DNA of 64,000 nucleotides, taken from positions 36,159,191 to 36,223,190 of the forward strand of contig JANVCC010000018.1 of NCBI GenBank assembly GCA_025345505.1, read 5' to 3'. The stretch comes from Todiramphus chloris collaris. Taxonomy: Eukaryota > Chordata > Aves > Coraciiformes > Alcedinidae. Both the position numbers and the translations under genes were made by a program. Under the pieces are notes generated by a model that was not told where the DNA came from, ran no database searches, and worked only from the letters and a program-made list of their open reading frames with translations. This document shows, one piece after another, positions 12,308 to 25,557 of this stretch (position 1 is the stretch's first letter; every line of letters starts with the position of its first letter).

Positions 12308-14066
12308 AATTATAAATTTATTTCTTGATTCAGCTTTGGTCTGAATTAGCTCGGTCCATTAGTCAGAATGAATCACATCTCCAAGTAAATATTTTTATAG
12401 TATATTAACTAAAAATGAAACATAAAATTTTGTAGCTTAGCAAAAATAACAACAGCTATGTACACAGAGATTTTGTGCTTGGAAAATGCTTACAAAAGAT
12501 GTTCTATGGTCAGAGGTTATTTTAATACATATTTTAAAATAGATTTTCAGACATGTCATTGTTAATTCAGTGATCCTAAAAGAGCTCATAAAACCTCCCT
12601 TAAAACTGTCTTCGAGATTTCAAGATCAACCAGTTGATTTGGTTACAAAACTCCAATAATTTAGAGGACAGTGCTTTAGATAGTGTTTTTTTTCTCCCCA
12701 GACTTGCAAACTCTTAAGTTCTCCTCTCCACAAAGTAAAGAGGCGGCAGCAAGAGCACGGCCAGCTTTCCTCCATGCTCTGCCAACGGGGCAAACAATGA
12801 CTTGCAGGAAGGAAGAAACAATTCCGTTTTGTGCATGCTTAACCTCAAACTAAGGGGTTGCCAGTCCATTTAGTACAAGCTTCCAGACATCCGCCCCTGA
12901 ATGCCTATAGCCGGAATAAGAAATGACAGAGTTTTTGTCAGTCAGCGGATAGAAGAGGATGGAGCCAAAATGCAGAAGTCTCAGTTCTGGATTTGTGTGG
13001 TTTTCTGTTTTGTCACCCTCCTGGCACTGGGAAGATGGAAAGCAGATGGACTGGTCAGTGCAGAGCTGCTCTGACTACAAGATCTCCCAGAATTGCAGAG
13101 TCCATCTTCTGACATTTCCATTTCCAGCCCTGGCATAGCTAGCTTTTGTACCCCAGCTATTTGCTGCTAGGAAATGAGCTGCAGAGGACCAAAACAAGGT
13201 AGCATAAATGAGACACTGTTCTGGTCTTCTTGTATCTCCATAATCCTAAAATACTAACATGGCACACAGCTCATTGATATTTCCCTTCTTCTTCTTCTTC
13301 TAATAGGAAAAGGAAAAAGTCTAAAATACTCCATACTAAGAAAGAATTTGAATGAGCTCTAGGATTCTGTGTATGAAGCTCTGGGTCTTTTAGGTAGAAA
13401 TATCTTCTTCAGTCACATTTGTAGCTGTCTTCTAAGCCCACTGTTTTGCTCATTTAGCATTATTGAAAATTTATTCATTCAATGGAAAGGGCTCAGAAAA
13501 ATCAGCAATCTAAAGATGTGTCCCTTTCAGTCCACTGAGCCTCACTTACAGTCTCACTTTTTCACTGAAAGGCTTCACCATTTGCTACAGAGGGGCGAAC
13601 TTTTCAAGGGGTTCCTACCAAAGGATGTTATTGCACTTTTGTTCAAATGGCTGTATGAAGACTCATGTAGGCCAGACAGAACCTGCCTTAACTTCTAATA
13701 TGTTTTCTGTGATGTATAACAAACATCTTTCCTGCATCAACTGATACTCACAAAATTCAGATTGTCTTTTACACTAAAATCCACAGATGACCTAAAAGAC
13801 TTGATGTGATACCTGTGCAGCTATTCAGAGGGGAAGATAAAAACTCGCAATCTCTTTCAATAGAAGAAGGAAGGTAAAATTAGGAAAAGAGGCTTCATAT
13901 CCTTCTTGCTTTACCTTTCAAAATTTATTCATCACCCCAAGAAAGAAACAGAAAAAGCACCAACATTATATAATGATATATAAATTTTCACAATTATAGG
14001 TATTCTTATATTATTTCCTTATACAGAATAAGTAAATTGAGAGAGGCATTATAGTAAGTGTGCTTG

Positions 14067-14070
14067 AACA

Positions 14071-14101
<31 letters not shown>

Positions 14102-14107
14102 CAAAAC
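14067..14107. repeat. (AAAAC)n microsatellite
   Basis: A run of A followed by about seven uninterrupted AAAAC units. No neighbouring mobile element is recognised. Confidence 0.9.
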
Positions 14108-17100
14108 CCTACACACTAAAGTACCAGGAAGACAACCATAGCATCTTTAATGCATACTCAGGCTACCTGAATAAAATACACAATACACCTTCACTAGAAT
14201 GCTGAAAGTGAAGAACAATAAAAGTATAATTTAAAAGATTTTAAAAACCTTAAGTCCAAAGACTCAGTGAAAATTCCAGAAATTACTTCAGGGGGGAAAA
14301 ATATTACCCCCATCACAGTATCATTTTGTACCAAGAAACCTATGGGATATATTGTATCTGAACAAAAGAGAACTAAGCAAACTGAAAATAGATATGTAGC
14401 TGTATTAGAAGTCACCATGCTATCTCACATGGAAAGTAATATGAGCTAAATTCTTTATTAGCAAATGAGTTACAATGTGGACTGTGTTAAGTCAGCAGAT
14501 GAAGTTACAGAGATAAAGAAACAATAGCAGCATTCTCTGATGGTGACATTATGTATGAAAGATCTTGGCAATCCTAAAATGTCTATACTCCCTAATGGAT
14601 GAGAGTCATTGGTATTATATATTATCATTACAAATAATAAAACATAGTCACTTGGACACCAGGACCTTTTAATTCAAGGAGCAAAAGGAAGTAACAGGAC
14701 TCAATAGTTATTATGAAAAATGACATGTAGTTTGGATTTGAAACTGGAAATCTGTTCTTAGTTTTATAGAGGATTCTTAAGTTTTTAGTTCTAGCAGATG
14801 ATCAACATCACAAGAAGCAAAGGAGATACTGGGATCAGGCTTCAAGCAAATGTAGACCACAGTTTCCACAGAAAGTTACTCATATCATCATATTGTAGAA
14901 CCAAACTGAGGCACAGATAAAAAAAAAAAAATGACCCATCAATAAAACCCTGAGAAAATTCATAGAAAACAGCTGTAAAAACAGGAGACCAGACTGCACA
15001 GCAGACATCTGTGTGGGATATTACAAAACAGGAGGCAAATCTTACAAATATCACCAATGTGAAGTCAAATGCCGTGGCCTGTTTGAGCTGGTCCTGCTGG
15101 GGCTGCCCCATGAACCAGGGCTGAAGAGCAGAGGAGCTTTTTATGTCAGCGAGGCGAGAGAGGCAGTGCTGGATGCTCTCCAAGATTTGCTCTTTCCATC
15201 AGCTGGGAGGCAGCTGAGAACAAGCCAGAGCTCCCTGATGATTGCACTGTCCCACATTAGAGGCAGCGCTGGCACTTGTCCCCGTCTCACAACCAGGGAG
15301 GCACAAATCTATTTATATAAACACTCGCCTCCATTTGACTGTGTCAACTGTGCCTTATTTAAACAAGACAACAGAGATCAGTACACAGATGAATTAATAA
15401 ATTCTTCCGAGGTTCTTAAATACTGAAGACGTGAGAGCCACAAAAGACATGAGAACTGTAGACCAAAAAGCAAAGCAGTCCATTGGTAAGTAGAGTATTT
15501 CCAACTGCAAATGTTTTGGGTCTGCTTGCATTTTTCCTGTAAATTCCCCATTGCAGAGTTAAAAGCAAAACAAACAAAAAAACAGTTGTTAAAGCATCAC
15601 AGAAGAAGAGGGAGTGGGGGGGAAAGGATGTGGTTAAAAGTCATGGGAGAAGGTGGTGATGTCTACATGGCTTCTTACCTCTTTCACCACAAGTAAATCT
15701 ATGGTTTAAAGATTCCTGATTAATCATCTGGAGGGCTCCAGACAGGGACTGTAGACAGTGCTGGGAGCTGAGGGACCTCTCTGAGGAGTTACCCAGAAGC
15801 ATGAAAGGGAAGGGACAGGAGAGACACAGAAACCATGCTAGGAGAGGACAGGCCAGGCCACCCTCCTTGGCCAGAACTCCAGGAGAGTTTTAGTTACGAG
15901 GAATCACAAAATGCCAGGGAAGATGGAGGTATGGACATGGACTCACTGGCCAGGGGTTACTGAAGCCTAAGGGCTAGAATGCCTGTGCTATCTCATTTAG
16001 GAACCAAAAAGCAGAGACACACAAACCCTCCCCAGTCTGCATCCAGTTAAAGTGACTGTGCTTCCTGATCAGGCCCATCCCTAAACACCTAGAGGTAAGG
16101 AGAGCAGATTAAAAGCAGATGAGGCAACTTGGACACAGAATTAATAAACAGCTTATTGACAACCGTGTGAAAAAAACACATTTTAAGGAGATAATGTCAT
16201 AATGGTTGGCAGTAAAATATATGATTTAGGTAAAAAGTGTAATTCTGATGTTGACTTCAAAACACATTGTGAGAAGATTAGGGCTGTTTATATAAGTCCA
16301 GTAAAATGTATAAAATACCCTTTCCTTGTAAATAAGCACTCATGGTTAACAGACAGGACAAAATTTATAGACGATTATTTCAAGAAGATAAGACCTGAGA
16401 AGCAGAGCAAGTCAGGAATCCATGGACCAACAGAAAAAAAGATGGAGCAAAACAATCATTTGTTTCAAAAACAGAGCATGAGCAAAAGAAATCACAGACC
16501 ATCCAAATTAGGTCAGCATCTCATCAGTACGTCTAATGTACATGGTGTCAAAGAGGAAGGAGTCACATGCCAACAATTTTAGCACCCGAATATTTGGTGG
16601 TGTCTCTTCTAGAGAAAATACTGCGGCCATTCCTTAAGCACACCCCACTAATCATCCTTCTGCCTTGTCCTCACTTGTTTTCATATATTACTGACCGAGT
16701 ATGAGTAATGCCACAAGCGTTCAAAGACAAATTAATGTGTTTCCTTGCTGCAGAACTTATACTTCATATAGAACAAGATAAATTCAAGATGAAACTGCAC
16801 AGATGAATTCCCCAGACAGCAGAGTAACTGACAAAGCAAACAAGGATTGCTTTGTTGGGATAGTACATGAGTAAAATAAGGCAGAAACTGCTTTAAGTTA
16901 CTGTGGTGCCTTGGACATACCCAAGACATTACATATTTGCCAAGACACAACTCATTTTTTTGGCTCTAAATGTCCTAGTCAGTTACAATCAGCCATAAAT
17001 GTACAGATCAAGGACAAAAGTAAAAGTCAGAATAATTGACTGCTGATAAAAAAAAAATCTAGAAGTAATTAAAAGTTAGCAGAAGAGGCAGACATAATAT

Positions 17101-17849
17101 TAAATGCTATTAAGTTAACATTAAAACCATTATCAAATTAGTATATAAAATTAAACACAAATTTAAAAAATTGATTATTGGTAAAATAGAAGAAAATTCA
17201 GCAACAATCAGACAGTCTAGATGGGCTTCAGTTCAATATTAAGATATTTGATTGTGAGCTCTAAAGGCTCTTTATGTGTTATGTGAACTCTGCTGATTGT
17301 AATGGGAGCAACCACACCTATATGTCAATAAAATTCTGTCAGTCCCAAATGTCCCCTTTCTCTTTAATCATTCTCTAAGCAAAGACTGAACTATGTATGT
17401 ATCAGTGGTTGACCAAACCATGAACTTTAATCAGGGTTGTATCCACTGCCAGTTAATTGCTTGTAAGGACCTTTTCCATGTAAGTTTTCCAGGGATATTC
17501 AAATGGGAAAAGGAGGAGGAAAAATGAAAATATTTTAGGGGATTACCTACTGGGTTACCTTAGTATCTCCAGCCTAATGAAGTGGGAGCACAGAAGTTAG
17601 CAACCTTTTGGGGTCTATTTCAGTCCTCCTCTTACCAAGATCAATATACTAAGGCCTTCAACTATCAGATCTCAGCACATGTTCTTGTGCTTGCTGTTCA
17701 GTTTAGGCTTTCATTAGATGACCTGAAGTCTTACAGGGGATATGATACATCTAATGGACATTTAAAACACAAATCACTTGATTAGATGCAAATATTACTA
17801 TGCTGAACTAGAAAGCATAGAGTACAAAACTGTCAAAAGCAACATTGTT

Positions 17850-18718
17850 CCACAGAATCATAAAATAGAATCACAGAATCACTAAGGTTGTAAGTGATCT
17901 TCAGGATCATCAAGCCCAACCATATACTAAATATTATCAGGACCACTAAACCATGTCCTGAAGTGCCACAGATACACATTTTTTAAACACCCCCAGGGGT
18001 GGTGATTCCACCACCTCCCTGGGCAGCCTGTTCCAATGCCTCACCACTCCTTTAGTAAAAAAATTTTTCCTAATACCCAACCGAAACCTCCCCTGGCACA
18101 AAGCAAGCCCATTTCCTCTTGTTCTATCACTCGTCAGCTGGGAGAAGAAACCAACACCCACCTCGCTACAGCCTCCCTTCAAGTAGTTGTAGAGAGCAAT
18201 ATGGTATCCTCTCAGCCTGCTCTTCTCCAGATTAAACAACCCCAGGCCCCACAGATGCCCCTCATAAGACACTTTCTCCAGACCCCTTAGCAGTTTTGTT
18301 GCCCTTCTCTGAACTCACCCCAGCAGCTCAATGTCTTTTTTATACCATGGTGCCCAAAACTGAACACAGTGCTCCCCTGTGGCCTCACCTGTGCCAAGTA
18401 CAGGGGCATGATCACTTCTCTACTCCTGCTGGACACACTGTTTTTGCCACAGGAGAGGATGCTGTTGGCCTTCTTGGCCACCTGGGCACACTGCTGGCTC
18501 ATGTTCAGCTGGCTGTCCACAAGCATCCCCAGGTCCTTTTCTAACAGGCAGCTTTCCAGCCACTCTTCCCCTGTAGTGTTGCCATGGGGCTGTTGTGAGC
18601 CAAGTGCAGGACCTGGCACTTTGCCTTGTTAAACCTTATCCCACAGACCTCAGCCCATCAATCCAACCTGTCCAGATCCCTCATGTTGACATACTCTTGA
18701 AGGATGACATTCATCCCT
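17850..18718 (-). mobile_element. CR1 LINE, 5'-truncated, minus strand (ORF2 C-terminal part and 3' end)
   Basis: The low-coordinate end has CR1-type 3' repeats (AGAATCACAGAATCAC on the plus strand), so the element points to the minus strand. Minus-strand frames at 18619-18287 and 18272-17946 carry the end of CR1 ORF2, with fragments such as [42 protein letters not shown] and VFKKC. The frame shifts and lacks the catalytic reverse-transcriptase part, so it is inactive. Similarity fades near 18718; sequence around 18835-18905 may be a further decayed piece. It lies head-to-head with the plus-strand CR1 starting near 18962. Confidence 0.9.
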
Positions 18719-18961
18719 GTGTGAGGGAACTTCCATTAGTGCACTAGAGATAATGTGGCATGCAAAAATCTAATGCTGTCTTGCAAATTACAGATCAACT
18801 TCACCACAAGAGAAGCATTTGGCAACTCAGGAACACTCCCATCGCCCTGCCCATTCTCAGCAGCAGAGCATCCATCCTTGGCAGAGAACTTTCTACCCTC
18901 TAAATATTAAAAATGCCTTATTATTTTCATCATATTCCTAGGCAGTTTCAAGAACCATCAT

Positions 18962-19697
18962 GCCTACCATGTTCTTGGGGACTGAGCTGTTGGAAGTCAG
19001 TGAAGGGGAAAAGGACCTGGGGGTCCTGGTTGATGGGAGGCTGACCATGAGCCAGCAGTGTGCTCTTGTGGCCAAGAGGGCCAATGCCATCCTGGGGTGT
19101 ATTAGAAGGGGTGTAGCTAGTAGGTTGAGAGAGGTTCTCCTGCCCCTCTACTCTGCCCTAGTGAGGCCACATCTGGAATACTGTGTCCAGTTCTGGGCCC
19201 CCTAGTTTAAGAAGGACATGGAACTGCTGGAGAGGGTCCAGCGCAGGGCTACAAAGATGATTAAGGCAGTGGAACATCTCTCTTATGAGGATAGACTGAG
19301 GGAGCTGGGGCTTTTTATCTTAGAGAAAAGAAGACTAAGGGGTGATTTAATCAATGTTTATAAATATATGAAGGGTGAGTGCCGGGAAGATGGAGCCAGG
19401 CTCTTCTGGGTGATGCCCAATGATAGGACAAGGGGTAATGGGTTGAAGCTGAGGCACAGGAATTTTCATGTAAATATAAGGAAAACTTTTTTCACAGTGA
19501 GGGTGACAGAACACTGGAACAGGCTGCCCAAAGGGGTTGTGGATTCTCCCTCTCTGGAGATATTCAAGACCTGCCTGGACGTGTTCCTGTGTGACCTGGT
19601 CTAGGTGATCCTGCTCTGGCAGGGGGGTTGGACTAGATGATCTCTCAAGGTCCCTTCCAGCCCTTGACATTCTATGATTCTATGATCCTATGATTCT
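18962..19697 (+). mobile_element. CR1 LINE, 5'-truncated, plus strand, with intact 3' repeat
   Basis: Plus-strand frames at 18960-19205 and 19218-19604 encode the CR1 ORF2 tail: [33 protein letters not shown], then [62 protein letters not shown] stop at 19204-19206 separates the two frames. The element ends in ATTCTATGATTCTATGATCC and a further unit at 19670-19697, the diagnostic 3' end. It is a dead 5'-truncated copy, in antisense orientation to ME1. Confidence 0.95.
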
Positions 19698-19781
19698 TGG
19701 TATTGCCTTAAAAATATAGAAGAAAGAAAACTGAAGCATTTGCAACACATTGCTAAAATGCTCAAACAATTTCTTCAGTAT

Positions 19782-19974
19782 GAGGCTGGTGAGACACTGA
19801 ACAGGTTGCCCAGAGAAGTTGTGGATGACCCCTCCCTGGAAGTGTTCAAGGCCAGGCTGGATGCGGCTTCAAGCAACATGATCTAGTAGAAGGTGTCGCT
19901 GCTCATGGCAGGGGGTTTGAAACCAAATGATCTTTAAGGTCCCTTCCAACCCAAACCATTCTCTGATTCTATGG
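19782..19974 (+). mobile_element. CR1 LINE 3' fragment, plus strand
   Basis: This copy starts at GGTGAGACACTGAACAGGTTG, the [19 protein letters not shown] region, and runs through GAGGTGTCGCTGCTCATGGC-like sequence and CCCTTCCAACCCAAACCATT to a short CTCTGATTCTATGG end. It follows the previous CR1 copy in the same orientation after 85 bp of unrelated sequence. Its wording differs from the first copy, so it is a separate insertion rather than a local duplicate. Confidence 0.9.
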
Positions 19975-21562
19975 TGAAACTCATGAACATCCAAATGCTG
20001 TTTATCACTTGCTGCCTCTTCTCAGCTTCTTGACACAAAATAATTTACTGTCTTTGAAGTCCATGGGTGAAGATCTGTCCACCACTATAGCTAAGCAAGA
20101 CACTATGGCAGCTTTAAAGAAGACACAAAGTGTGTTCACCACACACCACAAATTGATGTATTATTTGTGAGAGTGACAGAAGAAAAATAGAAACACTGAG
20201 AATGTGGGAAAGAAGAGGAATATGGGAGACGTTACCCACCAGGGTGTTCATATAGGTAAATATCTATTTGTCAGACAGAATGTGACAATGGGATAGAATT
20301 CAGAAATTCAGAATTAAAGATGAGTCCTAACTGCTCCTGCATACTCTTTAAGTACATAAGAGTGCAAAAGCAACTTTAAAAGTGTCTTTTAATTAACCAT
20401 TAAAACTTTCCTCTGAATGCACCAGGGTACTTAAGACAGGCATTTCAAGAGGAATGACATCTGTTTCAAAAAGTCATACAGTTCAGTTGGCAAAATTCCA
20501 ATGATATTATGATCTGCAAACCTTCCTCATTCACCTTTGGAGAAAAAAATATTTTCAAAAGGTGAAAGCATACTGAACAAATTAAACCACACTCCCAACA
20601 ACCCCAAACCAATATAAACAACCTTATAAGGTCTCTAGAATGTAGTAGAGAACACAGCCGTAGACAATATAACAAACACAGTCTTTATCACCAGCTCCTT
20701 CATCACAACATAGCAGAAAAGTTGGTCATCAAACTTGGTGTAATGAAAAAAGATGGTTCCCAGGGCAGAGGAGGGATAAATATTAACAGGAAAATGAAAA
20801 CACAGCTGCATTTCAACTACAATTAAAAAGTCACAAAGGAAAAATCAGATACGAAAGCCTGATAAGTGACTTTGTGGCAGCTTATGGGGGCAGGGGAGAA
20901 GGAAAAGGTGGAAACTATTTGCAGTCAGGTCAAAAGTTCCAAAGTTATTTTTCTTTGGTTTGCACTTGTTGAAATATTACAGAAAGCAGATGAAAGGAGA
21001 AACAATATTTAAATCTACATTTATGTATTGCAAAATTAATGATCAAAGAACAACACAGAATAAAAATGATGTAAAAATTAGTTTAGTTGGACCAAGCAAT
21101 TGCTGAGTCTTCAGAGATTCTGTTATTTCCAACACTGCAAAAGCAACAGATCAGAATATTTCTAGGACTGAAAAGGTCTCCCTGCTTCAAGTAGATCAAG
21201 CTGTTATTGGTGAGGTAAATTTTAAGGGTCTCTTGTTGAACAGGTTTCCACTGATAGTCCTCCTTAGTAGTAAGAAATAAAAATCATCTTAGTTTATATA
21301 AGAGTTGGTTAACTGGTGATCTATGCTGTGGCTTGGCAAATGTTATCTTTGCAATACTGAAAAGGTTTCTAACAATACAGTCCTTCCCATTGTTAAATCA
21401 CAAGCTTCAAGAGGCCTACATTGTAGTTCCTTTCTTTTGGGGGAGGGAGCATTTTTTAAATTGTGTTCCCTTTTTAGGGGGAATACTCAGCTGCAGAAGA
21501 AAGCCAGAGCCCTAGACCAAGGACAGGTTTTCTTATGCCCAGCTCAGGCCTCACACTGAAGT

Positions 21563-21647
21563 AGAATCATACAATCGTTTTGGTTGGAAGAGACCTTTAA
21601 GATCATCAAGTCCAACCAGCACTGTCAAGTGACCACTAAACTATGTA
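21563..21647 (-). mobile_element. CR1 LINE 3'-end fragment, minus strand
   Basis: The plus strand reads AGAATCATACAATCGTTTTG, then GTTGGAAGAGACCTTTAAGA, TCATCAAGTCCAACC and ACTAAACTATGTAC. This is the reverse of a CR1 3' untranslated end. Similarity stops near 21647; the following sequence to about 21830 is not recognised. Confidence 0.85.
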
Positions 21648-22968
21648 CTTCCAGCTTCAAGGTCCAGCAGGCTCTCTGCTCAAATACACTGCAGCAGTAA
21701 GTGCCCAACCATTTTCAAGCCCCACAGGATTGCCAGATGGGAAGACTGGTGCTCCCAGGTCTTCCAGGAACACCAGCAACGATCTGAAATGTGCACCATT
21801 GGCTCCCACTGCTTGTATCAACATCTGGCCATAAATTCAGCCCTAATCTATCTCAGACAGATGTTATGTCTGGCTATCACAAACAGTTCACAAATATACT
21901 CTGGGCAGAACATGAAAATCAGTGGACTGCTTTTTGAACAAAACCCAAATTAAAGCCCCACCAAGAAGAATAAGCAGAGGAAAAGAACTTTGAGGCTATG
22001 TGAGATGCTGATTGGTTTTGGCACTGCTTGAGAGCACTGAAGCTAGAAGGTGGTGAGGAAAGTCTACAGTCACCGAGTCTCTAAAAATTTAGAAACTGTG
22101 AAAGGATTTAGTTCTGTGAACCAAGAGCAACAACCCAGCTTCTCGACTGACTAGCAAATTATCAGTGAGAGGTGTAAAAGAAACAGGAAGAAGCAATGAG
22201 TAGGAGAGAAGAAAGGCTGGTTAACCATCTTGGCTGGACAGACACACAGCTAAGACCTGGTTTACTGCTTTAGGGCTGTGAATTTCCTATACTTTTGCCC
22301 TTTTCAGTTGCCTTAACACAACCAGGAGGTGATTTTAGTTGAGTTCTATTATTTGATAGTCCAAGTCTCTATGGTGGAGGAAATTGTGCACCACACTGTT
22401 ATTCTTAGGTAACCTCTAGGTTTTAACAGCCACAGGAGGTACACAGGCCTTCAGTCAGCTGTGTTTGGATGCAAAAGCACTTTCAGATTATTAGATGAAA
22501 ACCAAAATGTTTAAAAGCACTCATTAAAAAAACCAAAACAACAAACATCCCCTCCCCACCATGTCTTAGGTAGTAGCAAATACCAGCATCCTTCTGTACC
22601 TGATCAGAATAATGTACTTCCTGGCAAGGGATGTCCACCATGACCTTAGTAATGCTCTTCCATCTCAATGTCTATGACCATTCTCTTTAGCAGCATGACT
22701 GAAAGGTGCTGTGATTCTGTTCAATAAACCCACACAGATACTGACTGCATAATGCATGGTCCTGATGCAAAGGTATGTGAACTACAAAAGATCTTAAATA
22801 TTAAACAGCTAAAGAGCACTGTGCAAAAATGCAGTACCAACAAAGATGACCATAAACACTGCTAACCAGCAGGCAAGGTGAAAAAGAAAAGCCAACTGGC
22901 CTCTCATCCATTTCTTTTTAGTAGCTCACAAACTATTAAATACATAACCACCTTTTAAAACATACTCA

Positions 22969-23029
22969 TTTCTTTATTCTGGCACATGGAATTCATGTGT
23001 TTCTTTATTTTGGCACGTGGAAGGAATGA
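22969..23029. repeat. 31-bp tandem duplication, two copies
   Basis: TTTCTTTATTCTGGCACATG at 22969 recurs as TTTCTTTATTTTGGCACGTG at 23000, with flanking bases partly conserved (AATTCATG versus AAGGAATG). It is a small local duplication within the ME1 intron. Confidence 0.8.
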
Positions 23030-23622
23030 AGTAAGGGTGACTGATGAAGTCTCTCAGCAGCTTCAAATTCTGACTAGTGTTGATAGCACTGCAGACCACA
23101 ACATCTGCAACATGAGCTGTATCACTGTGCATAGAAGCTATTTGATGCAATATATCTCATTTCTTACAGAGGGATGACATGCTTGCAATACCAGGAAAAT
23201 ATTCTCTTCAAAAATATTTTTGTTCCTTTAAAAAAATCCTTGAATGCTATCCTAACAATGTATCTATACATCTCTGTGCGAGAGTATGCTAACAAATAAT
23301 AGTCTCATTGCCACGGGAAATCTTTAACCCACAAGTTGAACATTCCTTTCCTTACATGTTTTAAAGAACTTCTGAAAAATTCTCTTCATTACGTGTTTAT
23401 CCCTAATAGAAACAGAGCAGGAACTCCATGAATAATCATGCTTCCCCCTGAAGTAACATGGGAGCCTGTCATTCATTGAAAACACTTCAGAAAAGAAAAA
23501 TAACTTGCTGTATCAAGAGAGATAAATGGTGGAGTTGCTTTCACAAAGGTTATGTGCTTGCCTTCATCTACGGAGTGCAAATAGCTGTCATGATATTTAA
23601 AGGAATGAGAAAATTGTCTTAC

Positions 23623-23736
23623 CTTTACTATTAATCCCTTTGAGTCAACCATCCATATCCTTTTGATGGCTGCATCCTCAGATACCCCTTCTTTTTCCAT
23701 AGCCATAACAATGAGGTTGGCTATCCCCAGGGCAGC
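23623..23736 (-). CDS. ME1: ME1 internal exon (likely exon 9): NADP-binding fold with specificity serine
   Basis: The minus-strand exon is 114 nt, exactly 38 codons, phase 0 at both ends. It begins AALGIANLIVMAMEKEG and ends WMVDSKGLIVK. The start completes the GAGEAALG cofactor turn. The DSKG near the end carries serine at the position called 346 in human malic enzyme numbering; mitochondrial NAD-dependent ME2 has lysine there, and serine is typical of NADP-using isoforms. The acceptor is CCTTCAG and the donor AAG|GTAAGA, a strong consensus. The following intron is the largest complete one in the window (about 14.3 kb) and holds the CR1 cluster near 18-20 kb. Confidence 0.97.
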
Positions 23737-25459
23737 CTGAAGGGGAGAGAAGAAAAATAATATACAAAACTAGAAATGAAAGAAATCTCCTGCTCACTTG
23801 TTTCTGTTACCCAATATTTTAGATAAGTTTCTTGATTTTATTCAACAATAAAACTGAATCATTATTTTCTCATCGATTAAACACTAATGAACTGCTGGTT
23901 CATTCATCAACTGTTGGAACATTTGGTAACTAGAAAGCATAATGTAGAGAAATAGTATAGAAAAATCTTAACTCATATAGATAAATCATAGCATAGATAA
24001 ATCTTAAGATGGCATCCACAGTGTGGGAAACATAACAAATGTTTAATTAAAAATGCTAGAAGTAACATTTATTCAACATAGTCTTCTCAGAATACATTAA
24101 ATATTTTTTCTTCTTTTAAATTTTATTTTGTCCATTAAGTTATTACTTTTTTTTTAATAATTTAAACCAAAGGAAACTATGCTCTGCATGCCAAAAAGTA
24201 AAATGCAGTCCTAAAAATTTTATCTTTTTTTAAGATGTCCATCAAGAAGGTAAGTTTCCTTTTACCTACTATTCGTGTGTTTTATGACTCTAGACTTGGC
24301 TGTGCTCCCAGTGAAAGCAGGGGCAAGAAAAATTCACTCATCAATATTTTGCTGAAACATGTATCATTCTTACAGGATTTTATAATATTTCATCCAACAG
24401 ATCAAATGTCATAGAGGTGCAGATTGAAAATCAGGCAACAAAATGAGCCAACAGACCACTCAGTGTTTCTGACTACGAACTCATATACATATTTATGGGG
24501 TTGATTCTGTTTCTTGTTCTTTATTACTCAGTTTCACTGAGAATCAAGTGAGATGCCCCTTTTTTAGTTAAGAAATAAGTAGTTTTGTTAGGAATGAACT
24601 CCCACAGCAGAGATGACATCAATCATTACATCCTTGTAGCAACAGGCACACTGACAATACTAACAAAAAAAAATAAACATTAGACCGTGGATTCATCTGT
24701 CTGTCAAATGTGGAGCAAAACCAGGGAAAGGAACTTCAAAGAGATGGACGGTCTTGATGTACAAAGGTGCTGACATGCCAGACATGGATGCAAGTCATTA
24801 TGAAAACTACAGACCTGATCTCAGTAGTTGCAAATACTGAATCATATTAAAGATATCTGGATTACATAAAGCTGGATTGGTATATTATACCCAGAGAGGC
24901 ATTTGGTGACCATGAATATTTTTCAGAAGGCTGCATGGGGTTGTAGACTTCATACAAGCAAAGCCCGCTAGCCACACTGTAAGTACATACAAGCTTCAAT
25001 TGTGTGTCAGTGACTTAGAAATTTATACTGAAAAATTAGTATACAAACAATCTTCAGAAATGGATGATATTGACATGCAGAATGCCAAAAAACTGTATTT
25101 AACAACAGGAAAAATCAAAGGGGTGCTCTGGTAAATACATTTATTTTCATTTCTGTTTGGTGACCTGGTGTATCTCCTCATCTTTCCAAAAATTGTTTGT
25201 TTATACTGAGAGCAGTTCAATAATTTACAGCTGAAGAGCTAAAACCTGAAGTTTTAAAAAGAGAATAGATCTCTGCAAAGTGTCTTACGAAGAATAAAAG
25301 GGTTGATCAGAGATTTTTTTCTGCAAGTTTCCATTTGGGTTAAGAACTAACATTCAGTAGGTATTAGTGATCATTTTACCCATTTAATCTCCTTCTTAAC
25401 TGGATACATTTAACTTGATTAAATATTAAGAAAAATCTTCACAGCACAAAAATACATAC
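23737..25459 (-). other. ME1: ME1 intron between exons 8 and 9
   Basis: About 1.7 kb, strongly AT-rich. I recognise no repeat element and no coding segment. A short local duplication of CATAGATAAATC occurs near 23977-24004. Confidence 0.8.
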
Positions 25460-25557
25460 CTCTCCAGCTCCCTGGAACAACACAGTGTGATCTGATAACC
25501 TGTTCTTGGTGATACGCAGAGCTGCAAGAAGACCTGCAACAGCCACAGATGCAGTTC
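25460..25557 (-). CDS. ME1: ME1 internal exon (likely exon 8): start of NADP-binding domain
   Basis: This 98-nt minus-strand exon holds two bases completing the glycine codon begun in the previous exon, then 32 codons starting [18 protein letters not shown] and ending [10 protein letters not shown]. It covers the start of the dinucleotide-binding domain of malic enzyme. The closing GAGE joins AALG of the next exon to make the GxGxxA-type turn that cradles the cofactor pyrophosphate. The acceptor is ATTTCAG and the donor GAG|GTATGT, a good consensus. The exon ends in phase 0, matching the exon at 23736. I see no stop or frame break. Identity rests on close agreement with recalled vertebrate ME1 sequence; ME2 differs more through this region. 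Confidence 0.97.

Larger units (their letters stand above)
9338..23622 (-). other. ME1: ME1 intron between exons 9 and 10 (about 14.3 kb)
   Basis: The largest complete intron here. It contains the CR1 cluster at 17850-19974, a CR1 3' fragment at 21563, AAAAC/AAACC-type simple repeats near 12.25 and 14.07 kb, and a 31-bp tandem duplication at 22969. A 137-codon plus-strand open frame at 15013-15426 lies in a locally GC-richer patch; I cannot assign it. Around 10650-10930 and 12700-13150 there are other modestly GC-richer patches without recognisable content. The remaining sequence is ordinary AT-rich intron. Confidence 0.8.

Noticed and set aside
16202..16582. 126-codon plus-strand frame
   Set aside because: Lysine- and asparagine-rich composition expected from AT-rich DNA; no family recognised and no promoter or splice evidence.
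18287..19670. Several 80-130 codon frames that could be read as novel genes
   Set aside because: They are either CR1 ORF2 remnants or the antisense of CR1 sequence.
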